Source of the DNA: an uncultured Eubacteriales bacterium | Lineage (GTDB): Bacteria > Bacillota > Clostridia > Oscillospirales > CAG-272 | Assembly: GCA_934503195.1 (NCBI GenBank) | Contig: CAKSVM010000010.1 | Span: 1 to 51,711, forward strand | Length of the DNA: 51,711 bases | Direction: 5' to 3' | Position numbers and translations under genes: made by a program | Part shown: piece by piece, positions 1-8,126 of the stretch | Layout of the letters: each line of letters starts with the position of its first letter | How positions within the stretch are numbered: the first letter of the stretch is position 1 | Notes under the pieces: generated by a model | The model's input: only the letters and a program-made list of their open reading frames with translations | Told to the model about the DNA's origin: nothing | Database searches by the model: none

Positions 1-452
1 CGGACGATGTGCGACGGGTCGACGCCGATTTCGTCCTTCCAGATATTGTAAGCCTCGTCGTCCTTTTCATAGACCGACGGCCAGAGGAGTTCAGCGGGGA
101 TTTCGAGTTCTTTCGTCAGGAATTCCCACGCCCACGCGATCGCCTCATGCTTGAAGTAGTCGCCGAACGAGAAGTTGCCGAGCATCTCGAAGAATGTGCC
201 GTGGCGCGCGGTGTGGCCGACGCGGTCAAGGTCGGGCGTGCGGATGCACTTCTGGCAGGTCGTGACGCGGTGACGCGGCGGCTCAACCTCTCCGGTGAAG
301 AATTTTTTCATCGGAGCCATGCCCGAGTTGATGAGGAGCAGGGATTTGTCGTTATTCGGAATAAGTGAAAAGCTCGGCAGGCGAAGATGTCCCTTCGATT
401 CGAAGAACGAAAGGTATTTTTCGCGCAGCTCATTTAAGCCAGTCCATTGCAT
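1..452 (-). CDS. alaS: Alanyl-tRNA synthetase, N-terminal part (cut by window edge)
   Basis: Cytoplasmic class II aminoacyl-tRNA synthetase that charges tRNA-Ala. Only the first 150 codons are present and the rest lies beyond base 1. The translation begins MQWTGLNELREKY and contains FFESKGH, the stretch SGMAPMKKFFTGE and the TTCQKCIRTPDLD and HGTFFEMLGNFSFGDYFK segments that are characteristic of the AlaRS catalytic core. The start is ATG at 452, with GGAGG seven to nine bases upstream. A consensus sigma-A promoter lies about 35 bases upstream of the start, so the leader is too short for a T-box. Identification is very secure; the only limit is the truncation. Confidence 0.96.
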   Translation of the reverse strand, partial: MQWTGLNELREKYLSFFESKGHLRLPSFSLIPNNDKSLLLINSGMAPMKKFFTGEVEPPRHRVTTCQKCIRTPDLDRVGHTARHGTFFEMLGNFSFGDYFKHEAIAWAWEFLTKELEIPAELLWPSVYEKDDEAYNIWKDEIGVDPSHIV

Positions 453-487
453 TTTGATTGCCTCCAAAAAGATTTCTTCATTCTTAT

Positions 488-516
488 ATTATAGCAAATT
501 TTGCGCGTTTTGTCAA
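488..516 (-). promoter_or_regulatory. Sigma-A promoter of alaS
   Basis: Read on the minus strand: TTGACA (511-516), 17-bp spacer, TATAAT (488-493). Both hexamers match the consensus exactly. Transcription would start near 481, leaving a leader of about 30 nt. Confidence 0.9.
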
Positions 517-547
517 GGGGATTGCGGAAATTTCGTCGTTTTCCCGG

Positions 548-1303
548 TTATTTGAGGGGATTCTTTCTGAATTCCCGCGGAGATACGCCGACTTTCGCCT
601 TGAAAATCCGCCGGAAGTAGGTTTCGGAGCCGAAGCCGAGGCGTTCCGCGACCTCCGAGATCGACAGATCCGGCTGCGCGAGCATTCTCTGCGCGCTCAT
701 TATCAGGAGATCGGCTCGGTATTCCATCGGCGCGCGCCCCATCGATTTCCTGAAACAGGAAAAGAAGTGAGATTCTGACATATGGCAGAGCGACGCGAGA
801 TACGCGACCCCGCACTCGCGCTCGGGCGAAACCTCAAGAAAATCGAGCGCGGGGCGGATTTTCGGATCGATATTCGTGTCGACCATAACAAGCTCGTCCC
901 AGAATGCCCCCAGAACGCGGTAAAACAGCTCGCACGCGCGAAAATTTCCGGGATCACGGGTCACGGCCTCGGAAAATTCGTCAAAAAGTCCGGAATGCCC
1001 CGAGACCTTCTGAACCGGAAACCGCCGATCGTGATCATTTCGCATATTAAAATGAAAACAAAGCATCTCGGACGGCTGGTCGTCCCAGAATGAAAGATAT
1101 GTCCCGCCGACCGGGATGAAAAGAATGTCGCCCGGCGTCATCCGGAAAACGCTTCCCTCAGTGAAATATTCGGCGTTCCCCTTCACGACGAGAGCCGCGC
1201 TCCCGATCGGCCGCGGAAACGTGCGGTAATCGTTCGATTGACCCGGCGGATTCTGATACCGGGAAAGGTACAGAAGCGACGGCATCTGACTGTAAGCCTT
1301 CAA
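548..1303 (-). CDS. AraC family transcriptional regulator
   Basis: A 251-residue regulator with an N-terminal cupin-like sensor half (about residues 15-95, including FRMTPGDILFIPVGG) and a C-terminal double helix-turn-helix AraC/XylS domain (about 150-250; LASLCHMSESHFFSCFRKSMG, then ISEVAERLGFGSETYFRRIF, KAKVGVSPREFR). The start is TTG at 1303, chosen because GTGAGG lies at proper distance and no in-frame ATG gives a full N-terminus. It is divergent from the SDR/SBP1 pair and the two promoters overlap, so it most likely controls that unit in response to a sugar or related ligand. The ligand cannot be inferred from sequence. Confidence 0.9.
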   Translation of the reverse strand: MKAYSQMPSLLYLSRYQNPPGQSNDYRTFPRPIGSAALVVKGNAEYFTEGSVFRMTPGDILFIPVGGTYLSFWDDQPSEMLCFHFNMRNDHDRRFPVQKVSGHSGLFDEFSEAVTRDPGNFRACELFYRVLGAFWDELVMVDTNIDPKIRPALDFLEVSPERECGVAYLASLCHMSESHFFSCFRKSMGRAPMEYRADLLIMSAQRMLAQPDLSISEVAERLGFGSETYFRRIFKAKVGVSPREFRKNPLK

Positions 1304-1343
1304 GATTTTCCCTCACTTTCATAGGATCGTACCATTTTTTAAT

Positions 1344-1372
1344 ATTATACACCCTTTTATTTATTTTGTCAA
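1344..1372 (-). promoter_or_regulatory. Sigma-A promoter of the AraC regulator at 548-1303
   Basis: Minus strand TTGACA (1367-1372), 17-bp spacer, TATAAT (1344-1349), both perfect. It overlaps the region used by the divergent plus-strand promoter. Confidence 0.88.
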
Positions 1373-1374
1373 TA

Positions 1375-1383
1375 TGCTATAAT
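1375..1383 (+). promoter_or_regulatory. Extended -10 promoter of the SDR/SBP1 unit
   Basis: TGCTATAAT is an extended -10 element (TG at 1375-1376, TATAAT at 1378-1383). No good -35 stands 17 bp upstream (TTTTAT at 1355-1360), which suggests a promoter that may need an activator such as the divergent AraC protein. Confidence 0.7.
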
Positions 1384-1421
1384 AGATATGCAAAAACATT
1401 TCTCAAAAGGAGCGAAAAATC

Positions 1422-2138
1422 ATGGAATACAACAATCGCACGGCTCTTATCACAGGAGCCGCGAACGGAATCGGCCGCGCGACGGCGGTCATGCTCGCAA
1501 AGCGCGGAGTAGATTCGGTGCTGTTCGACGTGAACGAGCTGAAGCTTCGCGAGGTCGAAGTCGAGGTGAAAAAGCTCGGTCGGAAATGCGTCGCGGTCGT
1601 CTGCGACATGGGCGATCAGAACTCGATCGACGGGGCTTTATCGAAAATTTCCGACTGGAAAATCGACATCCTCGTCAACAACGCCGCCCTCTGGCGCGAC
1701 AACGGCGGCCCGTTCGTAAACACCGACCCCGAAAGCTGGAAACGCCGCTGGATGGTCAACGTCTGGGGGCTGATGTACCTGACCCAAAAGCTTCTGCCGC
1801 CGATGATCGACCGGAAATGGGGGCGCGTGATCAACGTCTCGTCGGTCGCGGGACGCTACGGAATCGCGAACATGGTCGATTATTCGACGACGAAGGGAGC
1901 GGTTCACTCGTTCACAAAGGCACTCGCGAAGGAAACGAGCCCGTACAACGTCCTCGTGACCTCGATGTCGCCCGGAAACGTCGGCAACGGCGAAATGCGG
2001 CCGAGCGATCTCTCCTACATGGGTAGAGAATCCAGCTACGACGAGCAGGCCGAGATGATCTGCTTCTTGGCGTCCGAAAACGCGAGCTACTGCTCGGGGC
2101 AGGACTTTCAGGTCGACGGCTGTCGTAAGAAAATGTGA
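1422..2138 (+). CDS. SDR family NAD(P)-dependent oxidoreductase
   Basis: Classical short-chain dehydrogenase of 238 residues, cytoplasmic. The cofactor motif TGAANGIG is at residues 11-18, the NNAA motif near residue 85, and the catalytic Tyr153-x3-Lys157 pair (YSTTK) follows a Ser in VSSVAG. The C-terminal GQDFQVDGC corresponds to the usual SDR end. The start ATG has GGAG a few bases upstream. It is directly followed by the SBP1 lipoprotein, whose ribosome binding site overlaps the SDR stop, so the two are co-transcribed. The family acts on sugars, polyols and many other alcohols; no substrate can be assigned. Confidence 0.9.
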   Translation: MEYNNRTALITGAANGIGRATAVMLAKRGVDSVLFDVNELKLREVEVEVKKLGRKCVAVVCDMGDQNSIDGALSKISDWKIDILVNNAALWRDNGGPFVNTDPESWKRRWMVNVWGLMYLTQKLLPPMIDRKWGRVINVSSVAGRYGIANMVDYSTTKGAVHSFTKALAKETSPYNVLVTSMSPGNVGNGEMRPSDLSYMGRESSYDEQAEMICFLASENASYCSGQDFQVDGCRKKM

Positions 2139-2146
2139 GGTGTAAT

Positions 2147-3607
2147 ATGAAAAGAAAAATTTCAGCGATTTTACTGATTTCAATGCTCGCGTCGCTCGCG
2201 GCGTGTGGCGATAATACCGAAGATCCGGTCGAAACGACGACTGACAGCGCGTCGGAATCAACGGCCGAGGCCACAATGAAAGACATTCTCGGCTTCGGCA
2301 GAGAGGATAACGGTAACAAAAAATTTACAATATACGCTGACAGCAACCGATCCTATGAATACGACGCTGAGGAATCAACCGGAGACGTCGTTTCAGACGC
2401 GGTTTATGAAAAGAATTCCGCGGTCGAGGACTATCTCGGCATAGATTTTGAGTTCCGCTATTCGCCGTGCGACTGGGCGGTGCTGGATCAGTTCCACGGA
2501 ACAATCACAAACGACATAATGTCTGGTACGGGCGAGATTGATCTCGTCAGCAGCGTCATGGTCTGCACGATGCCGATCGTCTCAAACGGCTATTTCCTTG
2601 AGGGAAAATCGCTCGAATACGCTGATTTTGACCACGAATGGTGGCTTTCGGGTATGTATGACCGCTTCTCAATCGCCGGAAAGCTCTATGGATTCCTCGG
2701 CGACGCGTCGCTCTCACTTTACAAGGATATGTCGGTTATTTTCTTCAACAAACGTATATGGAACGAATTCAAAGCTCCCGACCCCTACGACCTCGTCCGG
2801 AACAACGAGTGGACACTCGACAAATTCATCGAAATCTGCTCCGGAATGTCAAACGACCTCAACGGCGACGGAAAATACACGCTCGAAGACGACCAGCTGA
2901 GCTTCCTCGCCGAGCGCGTCCCGGCCGGAACCTTCCAGACCGCGCTCGAACTGAAAATAGTCGAACTCGACAAAAACGGAACTCCGCAATATATCGGCCT
3001 GACCGAGCGTTTCCAAACCGCGTTCGAAAAGCTCCAGAAATTCTACGCGGGCGACGACATGATCACAATGTACTCGATCGACGACCACACCTACAAAACA
3101 ATGAAGACCTTCGCCGAAGGCCGCGTCGGCTCGATGGTGAATTTCATTTACTCAACAGAATATATGCGCGACATGGCCGACGACTACGGAATCGTCCCGA
3201 TACCGAAATTTGACGAAAATCAGGAAAAATATCACGCGCAGTTAGGCACTTCAACTACAATGCTCTTCGTTCCGGTAACGACGAAATCGCCCGAACTGAC
3301 CTCAAAGGTCATGGAATCGCTCGCATACTACGGAAATAAGTTAGTTACTCCTAAATATTATGAAGTCGCGCTAAAAGAAAAATACGCCCGCGACACCGAA
3401 ATTCACGAAATGCTCGACCTTATCCGCGACGGCGCGGCACTCGATTTTCTCTTTGTTTACGGAACCTCGCTGAAAAACCCGCCCTTCACCTATTTCCGTT
3501 TTGAGAATAAGGACGTGAACCTCGCCTCCGACCTCGCGAAACGTGAAGAAGCCTTCACGGAATCACTCAAAGTGCTGACCGAAAATATAGCAAATCTTGA
3601 ACAGTAA
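2147..3607 (+). CDS. Extracellular solute-binding lipoprotein (SBP1)
   Basis: A family-1-type ABC solute-binding lipoprotein of 486 residues. The signal peptide ends in the lipobox LAAC (Cys20), followed by an acidic, Thr-rich linker (ETTTDSASESTAEA). The core has VSDAVYEKN, a WWLSGMYD segment, and an internal EF-hand-like loop DLNGDGKYTLED at residues 237-248 that probably binds calcium. I chose ATG at 2147 over GTG at 2135 because GTGAGGTG forms its ribosome binding site. It would sit lipid-anchored on the outer face of the membrane and bind a carbohydrate. No permease or ATPase gene is adjacent. Four paralogs occur in this window. Confidence 0.9.
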   Translation: MKRKISAILLISMLASLAACGDNTEDPVETTTDSASESTAEATMKDILGFGREDNGNKKFTIYADSNRSYEYDAEESTGDVVSDAVYEKNSAVEDYLGIDFEFRYSPCDWAVLDQFHGTITNDIMSGTGEIDLVSSVMVCTMPIVSNGYFLEGKSLEYADFDHEWWLSGMYDRFSIAGKLYGFLGDASLSLYKDMSVIFFNKRIWNEFKAPDPYDLVRNNEWTLDKFIEICSGMSNDLNGDGKYTLEDDQLSFLAERVPAGTFQTALELKIVELDKNGTPQYIGLTERFQTAFEKLQKFYAGDDMITMYSIDDHTYKTMKTFAEGRVGSMVNFIYSTEYMRDMADDYGIVPIPKFDENQEKYHAQLGTSTTMLFVPVTTKSPELTSKVMESLAYYGNKLVTPKYYEVALKEKYARDTEIHEMLDLIRDGAALDFLFVYGTSLKNPPFTYFRFENKDVNLASDLAKREEAFTESLKVLTENIANLEQ

Positions 3608-3611
3608 ATAC

Positions 3612-3643
3612 AAAAAATCCTGCCTTTTCGGCAGGATTTTTTT
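3612..3643. terminator. Bidirectional intrinsic terminator
   Basis: The stem AATCCTGCC/GGCAGGATT has a short loop, with A-rich sequence on the left and a T-run on the right. It lies between the convergent SBP1 gene and the surface-protein gene and can serve both. Confidence 0.9.
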
Positions 3644-3648
3644 GCTTT

Positions 3649-4965
3649 TCAGCCAAGCAGAACGATTTCGGTAAGATCGATAATCATTCCATCCGGAGCG
3701 ATTTCAGGCGCGTAGTCGAGCGCGTTTGTCGTGAGCGTAAGCTCGCCGACGCCGCTATCGTCGACCGTCGTGACATTCACCGCGAAATCTCTGTAATCGG
3801 CCGAAACGCTTCCGGTCGCGGTCAGCTTTTCGTCCGAATAATCAAGCACCCAGCCGTCGTTTGTCTTCTTGAAATATTTGTCGTTCAGATAATCAAGAAG
3901 CCCGAGGCACTGATTCACGCCGTCAACAATCTCGGTCGGATCGCTGTCCTCAAACATCGTGAAGAGCATTTCGCCAAGCGTGTTGTAGTCGTAGCCGATT
4001 TCGTTTGCCGGGAGTTTCAGCCAGATTTCGTTGCCAAGGACGCTCGGATCGACGCCTTCATCAGCAACAGCCGCCAAGATAACCGCGTTGATCTGCGGCG
4101 ACTTCACGTAAATGTTCGTTCCGTCGCTTATCATGCTGATGCCAAAAATGCCATCCTCGCCCATGAAATCGTAGATTCCGTTCGAATAGCTGAACTCCGG
4201 ATCAATCTCGTCCGAGTCGATTTCGACATCGGCGAGTCCGTCAAATATGCCGAAAATCGGCGCGACGCTCTCGTCCATTGGAATTTCAAAGTTCTCCGCG
4301 GATTCGTCAGCGTATTCGATGAGCTTTCCGAAGTCAAGATTCATCTCGTAAAGCGTTTTTCCATCGCCGCGCTCAGTCGAAACCTCGACAAGCACGAGAA
4401 TCTCGTCCGAATCTGACAGCTTGTAAGTGTAACTCATGTAGGATTTCGAGCCGACCGCTGTTTTTTCGGCCGCGTCAGCGGCGTTTACGATCGAAAAATC
4501 CTTGTCGATCGAGTCGATGATCCCCTGCCGGTCGTAAATGACGGCCGTCTTGACCTCGTCGGCCCACTTGACGCTCTGGCCGAACGCCTCGGCGAAGAAT
4601 CTGACCGGAACGTAGGTGCGGTCGAGGCTTATGTATGGCGCGACGTCCATCTTCGACGCGACCCACTCGGAATCGGGCGTTTCGCGGACGAGAAGCTCGT
4701 CGTCGCCGACCTTGAAGCTCAGCGTCCGGCCGTTATGCTCGGCGGTGACGCGGCGGGTTTCGTCGTCCCAGCCGACTGTGTAACCCATCGCCTCGGCCAT
4801 CGCGCGGAACGGAACCATCGTGCGCGAGTTCGTGATCTCGGGCGCGGCGTCGGGAAAACCGACCGTTTCGCCGTCAAGCTGAACCGAAATGTCAATCGCG
4901 GCCGCCGGAATCGTCATCGCTCCCGCGATCGCGAGAGAAAGTAAATTTTTTGTTAATTTATTCAT
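3649..4965 (-). CDS. Secreted protein with copper amine oxidase N-terminal (stalk) domain
   Basis: A 438-residue exported protein. An N-terminal signal peptide (MNKLTKNLLSLAIAGAMTIP, cleavage near AAA) is followed by a Cu_amine_oxidN1-type domain at about residues 25-120, recognised by DAAPEITNSRTMVPFRAMAE, GYTVGWDDETRRV and SLDRTYVPVRFFAEAFG. In this family the domain is a wall-associated module and does not make the protein an amine oxidase. The remaining 300 residues are acidic and not recognised. The start is ATG at 4965: GGAGG is seven bases upstream, whereas the TTG two codons earlier would be too close. It has its own promoter and converges on SBP1. Substrate or partner unknown. Confidence 0.8.
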   Translation of the reverse strand: MNKLTKNLLSLAIAGAMTIPAAAIDISVQLDGETVGFPDAAPEITNSRTMVPFRAMAEAMGYTVGWDDETRRVTAEHNGRTLSFKVGDDELLVRETPDSEWVASKMDVAPYISLDRTYVPVRFFAEAFGQSVKWADEVKTAVIYDRQGIIDSIDKDFSIVNAADAAEKTAVGSKSYMSYTYKLSDSDEILVLVEVSTERGDGKTLYEMNLDFGKLIEYADESAENFEIPMDESVAPIFGIFDGLADVEIDSDEIDPEFSYSNGIYDFMGEDGIFGISMISDGTNIYVKSPQINAVILAAVADEGVDPSVLGNEIWLKLPANEIGYDYNTLGEMLFTMFEDSDPTEIVDGVNQCLGLLDYLNDKYFKKTNDGWVLDYSDEKLTATGSVSADYRDFAVNVTTVDDSGVGELTLTTNALDYAPEIAPDGMIIDLTEIVLLG

Positions 4966-4995
4966 CTTCAAACCTCCAACATTTAAGGTAAACAG

Positions 4996-5024
4996 ATTAT
5001 ATCATAAATCGCGCTTCCAAACAA
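4996..5024 (-). promoter_or_regulatory. Promoter of the stalk-domain protein
   Basis: Minus strand TTGTTT (5019-5024), 17-bp spacer, extended -10 TGATATAAT with TATAAT at 4996-5001. Confidence 0.75.
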
Positions 5025-5028
5025 GCGA

Positions 5029-5066
5029 AAAAATATGCGGAGATTGTAAATTTCTCCGCATATTTT
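5029..5066 (-). terminator. Terminator at the end of the arginine cluster
   Basis: Inverted repeat AAATATGCGGAGA / TCTCCGCATATTT with a loop of about nine bases, followed on the minus strand by a T-run. It stands just after the argF stop. Confidence 0.85.
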
Positions 5067-5073
5067 GATGAAT

Positions 5074-5985
5074 TTATTTCGACATCAGCTTGACCATGAC
5101 GGCCTTCTGCGCGTGGAGACGGTTTTCGGCCTCCTCGAAGATCTCGTTTGCGTGCGCCTCGAAGACCTTCGCGGTGATTTCCTCGCCGCGGTGAGCCGGC
5201 AGGCAGTGCTGAACCATCGCGTCCTTCGCGGCGACGTCGAGAACCTCGTCGTTGATCTGGTAGCCCTTGAAGACGATCCGGCGCTTTTCGGCCTCGTCCT
5301 CCTGCCCCATCGACGCCCAGACGTCGGTGAAGAGGACGTCGGCGTCCTTCGCGGCCTCGAGAATGTTGTCGGTGAGCTGGAAATTATCGCCATAGGGCTT
5401 CGCGAAGTCGAGAACGGTCTGGTCGGGCGAGTAATCCTTCGGGCAGGCCGCCGAAACCTTCATTCCGACCGTCAGTCCGCCGACGATCAGCGAGTTCGCC
5501 ATGTTGTTTCCGTCGCCGATGTAGCACATTTTAAGCCCGTCGAACCCACCCTTGAACTCGCGGATCGTCTGGAGATCCGCCAGAACCTGACAGGGATGGC
5601 AATAATCGGTAAGTCCGTTGATTATCGGGATGTCGGCGTACTCGGCGAGATCCTCGACCTCCTTCTGCGCGAAGGTGCGGATCATGATTCCGTCGAGGTA
5701 GCGCGACAGCACGCGCGCGGTGTCTTCGATCGGCTCGCCGCGGCCGATCTGGAGGTCGCGCGACGAGAGGAAGAGCGCCTGTCCGCCGAGCTGATACATT
5801 CCGGTCTCGAACGAAACGCGGGTGCGCGTCGACGCCTTCTGGAAGATCATTCCGAGAGTTTTTCCGGCAAGGAGCTTGTGTTCGATGCCGTTTTTGCGCT
5901 CGTATTTGAGCTGCGACGCGAGGTTGAGTATGTCAAGAATGTCCTCCTTCGTGAGGTCGGCCATTTTCAGAAGATCGTTTTTCAT
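5074..5985 (-). CDS. argF: Ornithine carbamoyltransferase
   Basis: Converts ornithine and carbamoyl phosphate to citrulline in the cytoplasm. The 303 residues match the family length. The carbamoyl-phosphate site STRTRVSFE is at residues 52-60, and the ornithine-site motif HCLPAHRGEE lies near the C-terminus. DCHPCQVLADL-type residues are seen as DYCHPCQVLADLQ. ATG at 5985 is preceded by AAAGGAG. It is the last gene of the arg cluster, 43 bases after argD, and is followed by a terminator. The biosynthetic (argF) reading is supported by the surrounding genes, as opposed to the catabolic arcB. Confidence 0.97.
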   Translation of the reverse strand: MKNDLLKMADLTKEDILDILNLASQLKYERKNGIEHKLLAGKTLGMIFQKASTRTRVSFETGMYQLGGQALFLSSRDLQIGRGEPIEDTARVLSRYLDGIMIRTFAQKEVEDLAEYADIPIINGLTDYCHPCQVLADLQTIREFKGGFDGLKMCYIGDGNNMANSLIVGGLTVGMKVSAACPKDYSPDQTVLDFAKPYGDNFQLTDNILEAAKDADVLFTDVWASMGQEDEAEKRRIVFKGYQINDEVLDVAAKDAMVQHCLPAHRGEEITAKVFEAHANEIFEEAENRLHAQKAVMVKLMSK

Positions 5986-6028
5986 GAAATTTCTCCTTTT
6001 TAACGAATTTTCAGGGTGAATTCTTCAG

Positions 6029-7204
6029 TTATTTCAGCACTTTCGCCAGAATTTCGAGTCCGCGGTCGAGTTCATAGTTTGTGATCGTGAGCGGCGGAAG
6101 CAGACGGATGACGTCCTTTCCGGCGGTCAGGACGAGGAGCCCGGCGTCGGCCGCGTCATGGAGAAGCTCCTTCGGATTGCCGTCGACCTGAATTCCGATC
6201 ATCATTCCCTTCCCGCGGATCGATTTCACCTTCGAAAGCTTCGATCCGAGAACGAAATTACGGATTTTTTCGCCCTTTTCAATCACTTCGCCGAGGAATC
6301 GCGGATCCGAGACGCGGTCGACGACGTAATTCGCGCCCGCGCAGACGACCGGATTCGCGCCGAATGTCGATCCGTGCGTCCCCGCGCCGAGCGTCGACTC
6401 GCATTTTTCGCCCGCCACGAAGGCTCCGATCGGAAGTCCGCCGCCGAGTCCCTTCGCGAGGGTCAGAATGTCGGGCTTCACGTTAAAATATTCATGCCCG
6501 AAAAATTTACCTGTGCGTCCGATTCCGGTCTGAACTTCGTCGAATATCAGCAAAATATCGCGTTCGTCGCAGAATTTTCTGAGGATTCTGACATATTCGG
6601 CGTCGAGCGGAATCACTCCGCCCTCGCCCTGAATCGGCTCCGCGATGATCGCGCAGACGTCGTTTCCGAGTCTCTCGAGCGCGGACCCGTCGTTCGCCGG
6701 AATGTAGGCGAAGCCCTCGGTGAACGGATAGAAATAGTTGTGGAAAACGTCCTGCCCGGTCGCCGCGAGGGTCGTCACCGTCCGGCCGTGGAAGGAGTTG
6801 ACGAGCGAAACTACCGTCGAACGTCCGGTTCCGTATTTGTCGAACGAATATTTCCGCGCAAGCTTGATCGCGCCCTCGTTGGCCTCCGCGCCCGAGTTTC
6901 CGAAGAACACTCGGCGCAGCCCCGAAAGCCCGACGAGCTTTTTCGCGAGAATTCCGGCCTTGTCGCAGTAAAAATAGTTCGACATATGCTGAATCGACGA
7001 AAGCTGGTCGCTGACCGCGCGGATCCACCCCTCGTCGCAGAATCCGAGCGAATTCACGCCGATGCCGCTCGTGAAATCGATGAATTCACGGCCGTCGGCG
7101 TCGACAAGCGTCGCGGATCTGCCCTCGACCGGAGCGATTTCGAGCCGGCCGTAGGTCTGCATCAGATATTCTTTATCGAGTGAAATAATTTCCTGCTTGT
7201 TCAT
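6029..7204 (-). CDS. argD: Acetylornithine aminotransferase
   Basis: PLP-dependent class III aminotransferase of 391 residues that makes N-acetylornithine from N-acetylglutamate semialdehyde and glutamate. The PLP lysine is Lys251 in LTLAKGLGGGLPIG, the cofactor Asp is in FDEVQTG (residues 221-227), and FGNSGAEANEGAIK is the phosphate-binding region. ATG at 7204 was chosen because it follows TGAGG and gives the MNKQEIISLDKEYLMQTYGR N-terminus typical of ArgD; the longer frame reads through argB. It lies eight bases downstream of argB, in line with tight co-transcription. Confidence 0.96.
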   Translation of the reverse strand: MNKQEIISLDKEYLMQTYGRLEIAPVEGRSATLVDADGREFIDFTSGIGVNSLGFCDEGWIRAVSDQLSSIQHMSNYFYCDKAGILAKKLVGLSGLRRVFFGNSGAEANEGAIKLARKYSFDKYGTGRSTVVSLVNSFHGRTVTTLAATGQDVFHNYFYPFTEGFAYIPANDGSALERLGNDVCAIIAEPIQGEGGVIPLDAEYVRILRKFCDERDILLIFDEVQTGIGRTGKFFGHEYFNVKPDILTLAKGLGGGLPIGAFVAGEKCESTLGAGTHGSTFGANPVVCAGANYVVDRVSDPRFLGEVIEKGEKIRNFVLGSKLSKVKSIRGKGMMIGIQVDGNPKELLHDAADAGLLVLTAGKDVIRLLPPLTITNYELDRGLEILAKVLK

Positions 7205-7212
7205 TTGAGGCC

Positions 7213-8076
7213 TCATTTCTTGAAAAGCGTGCCGACGCCCTGATCGGACAGCATTTCGACAAGTATCGAATGCGGGATCCGGCCGTCGAGAATGACCGTG
7301 TGGCCGATTCCGCCCAGCACCGCGTCGACGCAGCACTGCACTTTCGGGATCATTCCGCCCGAAATCACACCCTCTTTTACGAGCCCGTCGACCTCGTCGA
7401 CCTTGATTTCGGGAATCAGCGTCGACTCGTCCTTCGGGTCGCGCATGACGCCGAGCGTGTCGGTGAGGAGCATCAGATTCTGCGCGCCGAGCGCGATCGC
7501 GATCTTGCAGGCCGCCGTGTCGGCATTTATGTTGTAAACCGAACTGTCTCCGTCGCCGAAAGCGATCGTCGAGACGACCGGAATGTAGCCCTTTTCGATG
7601 TTGTCGCGGATTATCGACGCGTCGACGTCGTAAATTTCGCCGACGTTGCCGTAATCGAACTCGCCGACGAGCTTCCTTGCCTTGATCATGCCGCCGTCGA
7701 TGCCCGAAAGTCCGACCGCGCGGCCGCCGATCCGCTCGATTTTGTTGACGAGATCCTTGTTCGTCTTGCCGGCCAGAACCATCTGAACGATGTCGATCGT
7801 CTCGTCGTCGGTGTAGCGGAGGCCGTTGATGAACTTCGGTTCCTTGCCGATTTTTTTGAGCATCCCTGAGATCTCGGGTCCGCCGCCGTGAACGAGAACG
7901 ACGTTGATTCCGACGAGTTTAAGCAGCACGATGTCCGAAATCACCGCGTTTTTCAGATCCTCGTTGACCATCGCGTTGCCGCCGTACTTGACGACGACCG
8001 TCCGGCCGGAGTACTTCTGTATGTACGGAAGCGCCTGAATCAGCACCGCCGCCTTATCCTGATTTGTTACATTCAT
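7213..8076 (-). CDS. argB: Acetylglutamate kinase
   Basis: Phosphorylates N-acetylglutamate, the second step of arginine synthesis. The 287 residues contain VVVKYGGNAM near the N-terminus (catalytic Lys) and LVHGGGPEIS, both diagnostic of the amino-acid kinase fold in NAGK, and a C-terminal GGMIPKVQCC segment that is typical of the family. ATG at 8076 has AGGTG upstream. In-frame sequence further upstream only encodes Arg-rich spill-over. A small perfect hairpin lies in the 50-base gap to argJ. Confidence 0.97.
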   Translation of the reverse strand: MNVTNQDKAAVLIQALPYIQKYSGRTVVVKYGGNAMVNEDLKNAVISDIVLLKLVGINVVLVHGGGPEISGMLKKIGKEPKFINGLRYTDDETIDIVQMVLAGKTNKDLVNKIERIGGRAVGLSGIDGGMIKARKLVGEFDYGNVGEIYDVDASIIRDNIEKGYIPVVSTIAFGDGDSSVYNINADTAACKIAIALGAQNLMLLTDTLGVMRDPKDESTLIPEIKVDEVDGLVKEGVISGGMIPKVQCCVDAVLGGIGHTVILDGRIPHSILVEMLSDQGVGTLFKK

Positions 8077-8104
8077 ACGAATTTTCACCTTTTTTTTCGT
8101 GGAA

Positions 8105-8126
8105 CAGTTGGCCGCAAGGCCAATTG
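8105..8126. repeat. Small hairpin between argJ and argB
   Basis: TTGGCC (8108-8113), loop GCAA, GGCCAA (8118-8123), with weaker pairing outside. No T-run follows on either strand, so it is not a normal terminator. It belongs by shape to the GC-anchored mini-hairpins seen at 12580-12743 and 51616-51704. Confidence 0.6.

Noticed and set aside
453..547. T-box riboswitch upstream of alaS
   Set aside because: The consensus promoter leaves a leader of only about 30 nt, too short for a T-box.
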